DNA of 16,675 bases from Miltoncostaeales bacterium (lineage in GTDB: Bacteria; Actinomycetota; Thermoleophilia; Miltoncostaeales; Miltoncostaeaceae), in the NCBI GenBank assembly GCA_030829765.1, contig JAUROO010000090.1, positions 1 to 16,675 of the forward strand. Reading direction: 5' to 3'. Both the position numbers and the translations under genes were made by a program. Numbering within the stretch: the stretch's first letter is position 1; each line of letters opens with the position of its first letter. Shown piece after piece: positions 1 to 6,304 of the stretch. Under the pieces are notes generated by a model, which worked only from the letters and a program-made list of their open reading frames with translations, made no database searches and was not told the origin of the DNA.

Positions 1-119
1 CGGCCGGCGGCGATGATGCGCCCGGCCTCGGCATTTGCGCGTACCCATCCACGGTGGGCCTCGAGGTGCACCTCCACCTCGTCCACGGGCTTCAGGTAGC
101 GGCCGAGCAGCAGGAACAT
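1..119 (-). CDS. YciI-like protein, N-terminal part (runs off the window)
   Basis: The minus strand reads 39 codons from an ATG at 119 to the window edge without a stop, starting MFLLLGRYLKPVDEVEVHLE and continuing through AHRGWV and AGRIIAAG. This matches the start of YciI/YCII-related proteins: a beta strand, then a helix around a conserved His in the AHR segment, then AGR.xxxG. The family is small (about 90-100 aa) and of mostly unknown function, with some members acting in ring-cleavage or dehalogenation-like chemistry. The start lies 5 nt after the peroxiredoxin stop, and a GAGGT ribosome-binding-like stretch overlaps the end of that gene, so the two are probably co-transcribed. The C-terminal half is outside the window, so the family call rests on the N-terminus only. 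Confidence 0.72.
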   Translation of the reverse strand, partial: MFLLLGRYLKPVDEVEVHLEAHRGWVRANAEAGRIIAAG

Positions 120-124
120 GCGGC

Positions 125-583
125 CTACCTCGCGCAGGCGCCCAGCGCCGCGATGAGCCGGTCGGCGTCGGGGGTCTCGAGCGGCGGGACCTGGTCCACG
201 TCCACGATGACGCCCTCGGCGTCGATCACGTAGGTGCAGCGCCCGGCGAGCCCCGCCTGGTCGAGGTAGGCGTCGTAGGCCTGCGAGACCGCGCCCTTGG
301 GGTGGAAGTCGGCGAGGAAGTGCACCTCGTTGGCCTTCATCTGCTCCTTGAAGGCGGCGAGCGTCCACTTGTTGTCCACGCTGATGCCGATCACCACGGC
401 ACCGGCGTACGGGCTGCCGTCGTCCGCGATGCCCGTGAACCAGTCGGTGCACACCGGCGAGAACGCCGCGGGGTAGAAGTTGAGGTACACGGGGGTGCCA
501 CGGAACTGCGAGAGGGTGACCTCATCGCCGTTGCTGTCCACCAGGGTGAAGTCCGGAGCCTCGCTGCCGACCTCGAGAGCCAT
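125..583 (-). CDS. Peroxiredoxin (AhpE/BCP-like thiol peroxidase)
   Basis: A 152-aa thioredoxin-fold peroxidase that should reduce peroxides in the cytosol with a reactive cysteine. The N-terminus has the family signature GSEAPDFTLVDSNG. The peroxidatic cysteine is C45 in FSPVCTDW, fitting P-x3-(T/S)-x2-C with Ser42 in place of the usual Thr. The active-site arginine is R114 in GRCTYVID. Two more cysteines are present, C115 beside the arginine and C150 near the C-terminus; either could resolve the sulfenic acid, or the enzyme may be 1-Cys. The start is fixed by AGGAG (591-595 on this strand) 7 nt before the ATG; the open frame extends further upstream, but that extension is not protein-like. 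It is followed at 5 nt by a YciI-like gene. Length and motifs are normal for the family; the exact subfamily is uncertain. Confidence 0.93.
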   Translation of the reverse strand: MALEVGSEAPDFTLVDSNGDEVTLSQFRGTPVYLNFYPAAFSPVCTDWFTGIADDGSPYAGAVVIGISVDNKWTLAAFKEQMKANEVHFLADFHPKGAVSQAYDAYLDQAGLAGRCTYVIDAEGVIVDVDQVPPLETPDADRLIAALGACAR

Positions 584-719
584 GTCGTGTCTCCTGCTGA
601 TTCGCGTGCGGATGGGGAACTGCCGCCACAGTACCGGCCCCGCGGCGGACACAGGCAGGGAAGTGCCGATGTGGCGTGGAACCGGAACGGCGGAACCCCC
701 CGATAACGAATGGACCCCC
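584..719. promoter_or_regulatory. Divergent intergenic region between peroxiredoxin and DUF6790 gene
   Basis: This 136-nt gap must hold both divergent promoters. On the minus strand, TACTGT (628-633) is a candidate -10 element that would give a leader of about 40 nt carrying the AGGAG site of the peroxiredoxin. On the plus strand, TAACGA (704-709) sits 10 nt before the chosen DUF6790 start and is a weak -10 candidate for a near-leaderless transcript. GGAAC occurs three times in 19 nt (678-682, 684-688, 692-696). No clear -35 box was found for either gene. All assignments are by eye. Confidence 0.35.
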
Positions 720-1208
720 ATGTCGTCAATGAGCCAGCAGAAGGACGCCGGCATCACCATGGCGCTCACCTACGCCGTCGGTGCTCTGGGTATCGGCATC
801 GGCTTTTCCACCGCGTTCTCGTCCTCGCCGGACCTGCGCTGGGCATGTCTGTTCGCCGTGGGCCTCGCCGGCCTGCTGTCCTTCGTGCGCCACGCGCTGA
901 TGCACCGCGGTGATGCGGCGCGCATGGGCTGGGACAGCGGCACCACCAACCCCTTCCAGATCGAGGTGGGGCTCGCGAATCTCGCCTGGGGACTGCTGGC
1001 GGTGATCGCCGTGGCCCTGTCGTGGGGGCTGGGCGTGTACGCCGCGTGCTTCCTGGTGTTCGGCTTCTACATGGCGGGCGTCACGGCGTTCAAGGCGATC
1101 CGCTCATCCGCGGGGCACCCGGAGGAGTGGCGCACCGTGCTGCCCGCGGGGGCCTTCGCCGCCATGCTCATCGTGATCGGCGCGGCGGGGATGTCAGCCC
1201 TGCCGTAG
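720..1208 (+). CDS. DUF6790-like four-helix integral membrane protein
   Basis: A 162-aa protein with about four hydrophobic helices and a conserved middle block: RHALMHRGDAARMGW, then NPFQIEVGLANLAWG. The FQ.EVG.aNLA.G signature after a GW turn is the hallmark I associate with the DUF6790 family of small membrane proteins, whose function is unknown. The start is uncertain. ATG at 720 is chosen because coding character begins there, and a weak -10 (TAACGA) lies 10 nt before it. ATG at 729 is also possible, and ATG at 669, preceded by a purine-rich GGGAAG, would add 17 non-conserved residues. It is divergent from the peroxiredoxin. Family assignment is from motif memory, so moderate confidence; that it is a real membrane-protein gene is near certain. 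Confidence 0.85.
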   Translation: MSSMSQQKDAGITMALTYAVGALGIGIGFSTAFSSSPDLRWACLFAVGLAGLLSFVRHALMHRGDAARMGWDSGTTNPFQIEVGLANLAWGLLAVIAVALSWGLGVYAACFLVFGFYMAGVTAFKAIRSSAGHPEEWRTVLPAGAFAAMLIVIGAAGMSALP

Positions 1209-1351
1209 GCCCTGCGGGTTCCGCGAACATCCTGCCGGGTGCGTGCTCGGGCCTGCGGTGCTGCACGAGCAGGTCCTCATCCGTGCGACCCATGCGCCAC
1301 AGGCTGCCCGTGTGCCGCATTCCGGCGGAACCCGGCGGTAGGGTAGGCCCC
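1209..1351. other. Intergenic region after the DUF6790 gene
   Basis: A 143-nt non-coding gap between two plus-strand genes. It contains an imperfect inverted repeat, TGCTCG (1244-1249) with CGAGCA (1266-1271), around a 16-nt loop that itself contains GTGC/GCAC. This could be a weak terminator without a U-tract. The 3' end carries the -10 element of the next gene. I see no convincing small gene or RNA family here. Confidence 0.4.
1339..1344 (+). promoter_or_regulatory. -10 element (TAGGGT), leaderless start of the 71-aa gene
   Basis: TAGGGT matches TANNNT and ends 7 nt before the GTG at 1352. With a usual -10 to start-site distance of about 6-7 nt, transcription would begin at or one base before the start codon. 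No ribosome-binding site precedes the GTG, which agrees with leaderless translation. No recognisable -35 box. Confidence 0.6.
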
Positions 1352-1567
1352 GTGGCAGATCCAGAGCGCACACGCCGTCGCCGGCCGTCGGGTCCTCCCG
1401 TGGGGGGCTGGGGATTTGGCGCCGCGGGCATCCCGGGCGGGGCGTGGGCCGGGCTGTCGGCCATCCTCATGGTGGTGGCCATCGTCCTCCTCGCCACCGA
1501 CTACACCGGCTACGGGGCGCTGTTGGTGGTGCTGGCGTTCGCCGCCGCGGTCAACCTGGTGCCGTGA
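1352..1567 (+). CDS. Small two-helix membrane protein (71 aa)
   Basis: A 71-aa protein that I cannot assign to a family. The N-terminus is strongly basic (ERTRRRRP), followed by a Gly/Pro-rich stretch and then two hydrophobic segments at about residues 31-48 and 53-70, separated by a short turn with ATDYTGYG. The basic start suggests an N-terminus-in topology. The GTG start is chosen because a TANNNT -10 element sits 7 nt upstream. The stop overlaps the start of the next gene in GTGA, so the two are translationally coupled. The protein ends NLVP almost inside the second helix. Confidence 0.7.
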   Translation: MADPERTRRRRPSGPPVGGWGFGAAGIPGGAWAGLSAILMVVAIVLLATDYTGYGALLVVLAFAAAVNLVP

Positions 1568-1740
1568 TCACCGATCCCGTCGCCCTGGCGGACGCGCTGC
1601 GCGCCGCCCGTCCGGCCGTGGAGCCCGCCGACCTCGCGCCCGACGAACTCGATGACCTGGTGCGCGCGGCCGGTGGCGACCCGGCGGATGCCGCGCTGGT
1701 GGGCCGCGCGGTGGTCGAGTGGGAGCGCATGCTGCCCTAG
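1564..1740 (+). CDS. Small acidic hypothetical protein (58 aa)
   Basis: A 58-aa soluble, acidic, Ala/Asp-rich protein, probably all helical (for example ALADALRAARPAV and DELDDLVRAAGGDP). I do not recognise a family. The GTG start overlaps the stop of the upstream 71-aa membrane gene by 4 nt (GTGA), which supports it as a real coupled gene. The codons keep the GC-rich third positions of the neighbours. The TAG stop shares the palindrome CTAG with the stop of lipB on the other strand. It might act with the small membrane protein before it, but that is inference from position alone. Confidence 0.6.
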   Translation: MITDPVALADALRAARPAVEPADLAPDELDDLVRAAGGDPADAALVGRAVVEWERMLP

Positions 1741-2390
1741 CGGGCCCCGTCCACCGCCAGGTCGAGCCGAGCGGTCAGGGCCTGCGCCAGGGCGTCCTCC
1801 ACCAGGGCCCGGTCCGCGTCGCCGCCCTCGGCCGCAATCGAGGTGGCCGCCACGTCCGGCGCCCCGCACGCGCTCATCCGCGCGAACCATGCCGGATCGG
1901 GATCGGCGTTCAGCCCCACGCCGTGAATGCTCACGCCCTCGCGCACGCGGATGCCGACGCTGCCCACCTTGCGGCCCGCCACGTAGGTGCCCATCGCGTC
2001 GTGATCACTCACGGCGCCCGGCACGCCGCAGGCGTGGCAGGCATCGGTCATGGAATCGACGAGGGCCTGCACGAAGCGCCGCACGCCGGGGCCACGGCGG
2101 AGGTCCATGAGGACGTAGCCCGTCACCTGGCCCGGTCCGTGCCAGGTCATCTGGCCGCCGCGGTCGGTGGCCACGCACGAGGCGCCGAGCGCGGCCAGCG
2201 CCTCGTCGTCGATCCACAGGTCGTCGCGTGTGCCGTGGCGCCCGTAGGTGTACACCGGATCGTGCTGGAGCAGCCAGAGCACGGTGGGCGACGTGCCGTC
2301 GCCGACGCGCTCGGCGATCACCTGCTGCTCCCGCCAGGCCTCGTGGTAGCCGATGCGCCCGGTGCGGCGCACCCGGGCGGGCCGGGTCAT
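1737..2390 (-). CDS. lipB: Octanoyltransferase LipB
   Basis: Lipoyl(octanoyl) transferase, 217 aa, which moves octanoate from acyl carrier protein to a lysine of lipoyl domains; LipA then inserts sulfur. The signature RGGQMTWHGPGQ is present with His84. The catalytic pair is visible as Lys141 in GRKVGSVG and Cys175 in MSACG, matching the Lys/Cys dyad of the family, and HGVGLN is the usual G.xLN segment. Length is normal. The ATG overlaps the stop of the E2 gene in ATGA (2387-2390), so it is translated as the last gene of the dehydrogenase chain. Its likely client is the E2 encoded just upstream (lysine 42). Its stop overlaps that of the convergent 58-aa gene. Confidence 0.96.
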   Translation of the reverse strand: MTRPARVRRTGRIGYHEAWREQQVIAERVGDGTSPTVLWLLQHDPVYTYGRHGTRDDLWIDDEALAALGASCVATDRGGQMTWHGPGQVTGYVLMDLRRGPGVRRFVQALVDSMTDACHACGVPGAVSDHDAMGTYVAGRKVGSVGIRVREGVSIHGVGLNADPDPAWFARMSACGAPDVAATSIAAEGGDADRALVEDALAQALTARLDLAVDGAR

Positions 2391-3733
2391 ACCAGCAGCG
2401 CGGCGGGGTGCTCCAGCAATTCCGCCACGCGGCCGAGGAATGTGGCCGCCTCCGCGCCGTACGCGATGCGGTGATCCACCGACAGCGACAGCGTCATCAC
2501 ATCGCGCACCACCACGTGGCCGTCCACCACGACCGGACGCGCCACCGCGCGCCCCACCGCGAGGATCGCGGCCTCGCCGGGGTTGATGACGGCGTGAAAC
2601 CGGTCGATGCCGAACATGCCCAGATTGCTCACCGAGATGACCGACCCCTCCAATTCGTCGGGCCGGAGCTCCCCGGCCCGGCCGCGCCCGGCCAGATCGC
2701 GCACCTCGGCGGCGATCGCGGGCACGCCCTTGGCGTCGGCGTCCCGGATCACCGGCACGATCAGTCCTCCCGGTACCGACACCGCCACGCCCACGTCCAC
2801 CGACGGCGGCACCACCAGGTCGCCGTCGTCGAGTTGGGATGCCATATCCGGGCGCTCGCGCACGGCCATCGCCACCGCGCGGATGACGAAGTCGTTGACG
2901 CTCGGCCGGTTGGCCTCGGGCAGCGCCACGCGCAGGTCGGCACGGGCCGCGGCCAGCGCGGTGGTGTCGACGTCGCGCTCCAGCACGAACTCGGGGATGG
3001 CCGTCGCCTGCTCCATCCGCCGTGCGATTGTCTGCTGCAGGCGGGTGAGAGGCGTGCGCCGACCGGCGGGCCACGATCCGGTGGCCCGGGGCGCGGGCGG
3101 CGGCGGCGGCGCGGGGGGCTCCACGGGCGCGGCAGCCGCGGGCTCCGGTGGTGCGGCCGCGGCGGATCCCCCGAGCACCGCCTCCACGTCGGCCTTCACG
3201 ATGCGTCCGCCGGGCCCGGTGCCGCGGATGGTCGCGAGGTCGAGGCCTGCCCGCGCGGCGATGCCCCGGGCGAGCGGCGACGCTGCGGGACGCCCGGTGG
3301 CGTCACCGATCCCCGCCGGGGTGAATGCGCCGGCGATCGACCCCGCCGTGCCGTCATCGGCGGTGGGGATACCCGTGGCGAGGGACTGCTCATCCGGTGC
3401 CTGCGCCGCCGGTGCCGGCACGTCATCGCGCACGGCCTCTAGCTCCTGGGTGGGCGCGTCGGGCACCGGGATCGCCCCGGTGCCTGCGGTGGCGGCAGCG
3501 CCGTCCCCTCCGATCTCGGCGATGGGCTGTCCCACGTCGAGGGTGTCGCCCTCCGCGGCGACGATGTGCAGCACCCCGCCCTCGGGCGCCTCGACGGTCA
3601 TCGTTGCCTTGTCGGTCTCGATCTCCACGAGGGGGTCGCCCTTCGCCACCACGTCGCCGTCTGCGTGCAGCCACCGCAGGACGGTGCCCTCCTCCATGGT
3701 GTCCGACAGCTTGGGCATCGCCATGGTGCTCAA
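2387..3733 (-). CDS. pdhC: Dihydrolipoyl acyltransferase (E2) of 2-oxoacid dehydrogenase, probably pyruvate
   Basis: E2 core subunit, 448 aa, carrying acyl groups from E1 to CoA. Domain order: one lipoyl domain (residues 5-80) with lipoyl Lys42 in ETDKATM; an acidic/Pro linker; a peripheral subunit-binding domain (about 146-183, ASPLARGIAARAG to GTGPGGRIVKADV); an Ala/Pro linker (about 185-215); and the acetyltransferase domain to the end. The catalytic motif reads DHRIAYG, with His421 kept but Tyr425 where DHRxxDG has Asp. The start is taken as TTG at 3733, which overlaps the E1 beta stop in TTGA and lies 7 nt after GGAGG; ATG at 3724 would be 16 nt from that site. The substrate cannot be proved; pyruvate is favoured by the E1 type. 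Confidence 0.93.
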   Translation of the reverse strand: MSTMAMPKLSDTMEEGTVLRWLHADGDVVAKGDPLVEIETDKATMTVEAPEGGVLHIVAAEGDTLDVGQPIAEIGGDGAAATAGTGAIPVPDAPTQELEAVRDDVPAPAAQAPDEQSLATGIPTADDGTAGSIAGAFTPAGIGDATGRPAASPLARGIAARAGLDLATIRGTGPGGRIVKADVEAVLGGSAAAAPPEPAAAAPVEPPAPPPPPAPRATGSWPAGRRTPLTRLQQTIARRMEQATAIPEFVLERDVDTTALAAARADLRVALPEANRPSVNDFVIRAVAMAVRERPDMASQLDDGDLVVPPSVDVGVAVSVPGGLIVPVIRDADAKGVPAIAAEVRDLAGRGRAGELRPDELEGSVISVSNLGMFGIDRFHAVINPGEAAILAVGRAVARPVVVDGHVVVRDVMTLSLSVDHRIAYGAEAATFLGRVAELLEHPAALLV

Positions 3734-4731
3734 GCGCCGGCCTCCCGTCCGAGCGCGGCGTGGACGGCGGCCACGACGTCGGATGCCTGCGGGATCGCCG
3801 CCTGCTCCAGGTTGCGCGCGTACGGCATGGGGACATCGGCGGAGTTCACCCGGGCGATCGGTGCGTCGAGCCAGTCGAAGCAGGCCTCGTACAGGTGGGT
3901 GGCCACGCCCGCGGCGATTCCGCACTCCGGCCACCCCTCATCCACCACCACGGCGCGCGAGGTGCGCCGCACGCTCTCCGCCAGGGTGTCGAGGTCGAGC
4001 GGCCGGAACGTGCGGGGGTCGATCACCTCCACGTCGATCCCCTGGGCCGCGAGGTCCTCCGCCGCGGCCAGTGCCACCCACACCATCCGCGAATGGGCGA
4101 TCACCGTGCAGTCGCGCCCGGGCCTGCGCACCACCGCCTGGCCGAACGGCACCAGGTCGTCCTCACCACCCACCGGGCCCTTCTTGCCGTACAGCCCCTC
4201 GCTCTCGAGGAAGATGACCGGGTCATCGTCGCGGATGGCTGTCTTCAGGAGCCCCTTGGCATCCTCTGGCGTGGCGGGCACCACCACCTTCAGCCCGGGG
4301 ACGTGCGTGAACATGGCCTCCAGGGAGTGGGAGTGCTGGGCGGACAACTGGTGCCCCGCGCCGCCCGGCATGCGGATGACCATCGGTACCGTCGCCTGCC
4401 CCCCGAACATGTAGTGGATCTTCGATGCGTTGCTGACGATCTGGTCCATGGCCACGAGCGCGAAGTTGACGGTCATGATCTCGATCACGGGGCGCAGGCC
4501 GGCCATCGCCGCACCGATGCCGAGACCCGTGAAGCCCGCCTCGGTGATCGGCGTGTCCACCACGCGCTGCTCGCCGAACTCGTCCAGCAGCCCGCGGGTC
4601 ACCTTGAACGCGCCGTCGAACCGCCCGATGTCCTCGCCCATCAGGAAGACGCCGTCGTCGCGCTGCATCTCCTCGCGCAGCGCCTGGTTCAGGGCATCCC
4701 GGTAGGTCACCTCGGCCGGACCGTCGCTCAT
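3730..4731 (-). CDS. pdhB: 2-oxoacid (pyruvate) dehydrogenase E1 component, beta subunit
   Basis: A 333-aa transketolase-like beta subunit that forms the alpha2beta2 E1 with the product of the upstream gene and binds the pyrimidine side of thiamine diphosphate. Motifs: MGEDIGRFDGAFKVT near the N-terminus, DTPITEAGFTGLGIGAAMAG with the catalytic-type Glu, then MPGGAGHQLSAQHSHSLEA, and C-terminal DEGWPECGIAA in the transketolase C-terminal domain. Length equals the family norm (about 325-335). ATG at 4731 overlaps the E1 alpha stop in ATGA, and its stop overlaps the E2 start. Closest in feel to PdhB/AcoB; a branched-chain E1 beta is less likely but not excluded. Confidence 0.95.
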   Translation of the reverse strand: MSDGPAEVTYRDALNQALREEMQRDDGVFLMGEDIGRFDGAFKVTRGLLDEFGEQRVVDTPITEAGFTGLGIGAAMAGLRPVIEIMTVNFALVAMDQIVSNASKIHYMFGGQATVPMVIRMPGGAGHQLSAQHSHSLEAMFTHVPGLKVVVPATPEDAKGLLKTAIRDDDPVIFLESEGLYGKKGPVGGEDDLVPFGQAVVRRPGRDCTVIAHSRMVWVALAAAEDLAAQGIDVEVIDPRTFRPLDLDTLAESVRRTSRAVVVDEGWPECGIAAGVATHLYEACFDWLDAPIARVNSADVPMPYARNLEQAAIPQASDVVAAVHAALGREAGA

Positions 4732-5753
4732 GGGCGCACCAGCGCGCTGCCGCGCGCGTCGTCGTTCCACGGTTGCGCGTACACGCCGCGCGCCAGCTGG
4801 TCCGCGGGTACCTCAGGGCTCTCCTCGGCGAACGCTGCGGCGTCTGCCACCACGTCGTCGATCTCCGCCTGCATGGCGGCGATGGCCTCCGCATCCATGA
4901 TGCCCTCCCCCAGCAGCACCCTCTCGAACGTCACCAGCGGGTCGCGCGCTCTCCAGCGCTCCTTCTCCTCGGTGGCGCGGACGGTGTCGGGGTCGCTCAT
5001 CGAGTGCCCGCGGTACCGGTAGGCGAGCAGTTCCACGCATGCAGGCCGGCGCTCGTCGCGGGCGAGACGCGCCGCCTCCGCGACGGCGCCGCGCACCGCC
5101 AGCACGTCCATGCCGTCGACCTTCCACGACTCGATGTCGTAGGCGGCCGCGCGCGGATAGAAGTCCTCCGCCGCCGCGGCGCGCTCCACCGGGGTTCCCA
5201 TGCCGTACTGGTTGTTGAGGATGAGGAACACGATCGGCAGGTCCCACAGGCCGGCCATGTTGAAGCACTCCGATACCACCCCCTGATTGGCGGCGCCCTC
5301 GCCGAACATCGTCACCGACACCTGGTCGCCGCCCCGGTAGCGGGTGGCCCAGGCGAGGCCCAGCGCCAGTGGCACCGCACCGCCGACGATGCCGTACCCG
5401 CCGTAGAAGGACCGGTCCCGGTCCATCAGGTGCATCGAGCCCCCGCGCCCTCCGCAGAGGCCGGTGGCGCGCCCGAGCAGTTCCGCCATGATCGCCCGCG
5501 GGTCGCTGCCCCGCGCGAGCGCCTGGCCGTGCTCCCGGTAGGTGGAGGTGAGCGGGTCATCGGGGCGAAGGGCGCTGACCGTTCCCACGATCGCCGCCTC
5601 CTCGCCGATCGCCAGGTGCAGGAAGCCGCCGATCCTTCCCGCCATGTACTCATCCGACGCCCGCTCCTCGAACCGCCGGATGAGGGTCATCGCTCGGAAC
5701 ATGGCGCGCATGCCGTCGTGATCGGGCTGGGCTGCGGGCGCGGTGTGCGTCAT
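4728..5753 (-). CDS. pdhA: 2-oxoacid (pyruvate) dehydrogenase E1 component, alpha subunit
   Basis: A 341-aa thiamine-diphosphate-binding subunit that decarboxylates the 2-oxoacid. Motifs in order: RRFEERASDEYMAGRIGGF, HLAIGEEAA, TYREHGQALARG, GGRGGSMHL, FYGGYGIVGG, the cofactor motif at about 150-181 ending in LNNQYGMGTP, and the loop YRYRGHSMSDP. These favour pyruvate/acetoin-type E1 over branched-chain E1. One oddity: the Mg-binding GDG motif reads GEG (Glu152), a Glu where an Asp ligand is expected, although the rest (AANQG then NN) is intact. ATG at 5753 overlaps the GNAT stop in ATGA. The lpd (E3) partner is not in the window and must lie elsewhere. Confidence 0.95.
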   Translation of the reverse strand: MTHTAPAAQPDHDGMRAMFRAMTLIRRFEERASDEYMAGRIGGFLHLAIGEEAAIVGTVSALRPDDPLTSTYREHGQALARGSDPRAIMAELLGRATGLCGGRGGSMHLMDRDRSFYGGYGIVGGAVPLALGLAWATRYRGGDQVSVTMFGEGAANQGVVSECFNMAGLWDLPIVFLILNNQYGMGTPVERAAAAEDFYPRAAAYDIESWKVDGMDVLAVRGAVAEAARLARDERRPACVELLAYRYRGHSMSDPDTVRATEEKERWRARDPLVTFERVLLGEGIMDAEAIAAMQAEIDDVVADAAAFAEESPEVPADQLARGVYAQPWNDDARGSALVRP

Positions 5754-6304
5754 GGGGCATCCAGGTGGCGCTCCACCACCGTCACATCCCGCCATCCGCC
5801 ATCCACCCGGCCGTGCGCGCGGTGGGTGCCGACCTCCCGGAATCCGGCCCCCAGGGCGAGTGCCAGCCCGGCGTCATTGCCCTGCAGGATCATCCCGACG
5901 AGCTTCCAGTAGCCGAGGGCAGGTGCCTCGCGCACCAGTTGCGCGAGCATCTCGCCCCCCAGGCCCGCCCCCCGTGTGCCGGCGGCCACATACACCGTGT
6001 ACTCGGCCACGCCGTCGTACCACGGGCGGTGCGAGAAGGGGGCGAGTGCGGACCACGCCTGCACCGTGCCCTCCTGCTCCATCACCCACACCGGCGCGCG
6101 CACTCCGCGCGCGGCCAGCCATTCACGTCGTTCGGCGGCCTCGTGCGGCCCGGCGGCGAAGGTGGCCACCCCCGTCGCGATGGCCTCGTCGTAGATGGCA
6201 CCGATCGCGCCGGCATCCCGGCCCTCGGCCCTGCGGATGAGGCGCGCACGCGATGACACGCGTTCCAGCATAGAACGGCGTGCCATCGCGGGCGCGGTGC
6301 TCAT
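5750..6304 (-). CDS. GNAT N-acetyltransferase, phosphinothricin-acetyltransferase-like
   Basis: A 184-aa cytosolic acetyl-CoA-dependent acetyltransferase. It starts with a basic leader, then the GNAT core: IRRAEGRDAGAIGAIYDEAI, GVATF, AEYTVYVAAGTRGAGLGGEM (acetyl-CoA P-loop R-G-x-G-x-G), and a C-terminal HGRVDGGWRDVTVVERHL. The IY.EAI..GVATF opening and GGW.DV ending are typical of the PAT/Bar and MddA-like subgroup, which acetylates phosphinothricin or methionine sulfone/sulfoximine. The true substrate here is unknown. It sits in the chain between htrA and the dehydrogenase with ATGA overlaps on both sides. A link to the acetyl-CoA made by the dehydrogenase is tempting but unsupported. Confidence 0.88.
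   Translation of the reverse strand: MSTAPAMARRSMLERVSSRARLIRRAEGRDAGAIGAIYDEAIATGVATFAAGPHEAAERREWLAARGVRAPVWVMEQEGTVQAWSALAPFSHRPWYDGVAEYTVYVAAGTRGAGLGGEMLAQLVREAPALGYWKLVGMILQGNDAGLALALGAGFREVGTHRAHGRVDGGWRDVTVVERHLDAP

Noticed and set aside
35..706. 223-codon plus-strand frame over the peroxiredoxin
   Set aside because: Antisense shadow with repetitive Val/His/Gly/Arg content; the peroxiredoxin on the other strand has its motif and ribosome-binding site.
1168..1497. 109-codon minus-strand frame covering the 1209-1351 gap
   Set aside because: Arg/Pro/Gly-rich with no motif and no start signal; it overlaps two plus-strand genes.
3100..3180. Repetitive Ala/Pro codon run in the E2 gene as a DNA repeat
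   Set aside because: It encodes the flexible Ala/Pro linker normal for E2 proteins.
3325..5022. Long plus-strand frame across E2 and E1 beta
   Set aside because: It spans two unrelated minus-strand genes and is a GC-driven open frame.
4773..5912. 379-codon plus-strand frame over E1 alpha
   Set aside because: Shadow of the minus-strand gene; the translation has no recognisable domains or start signals.
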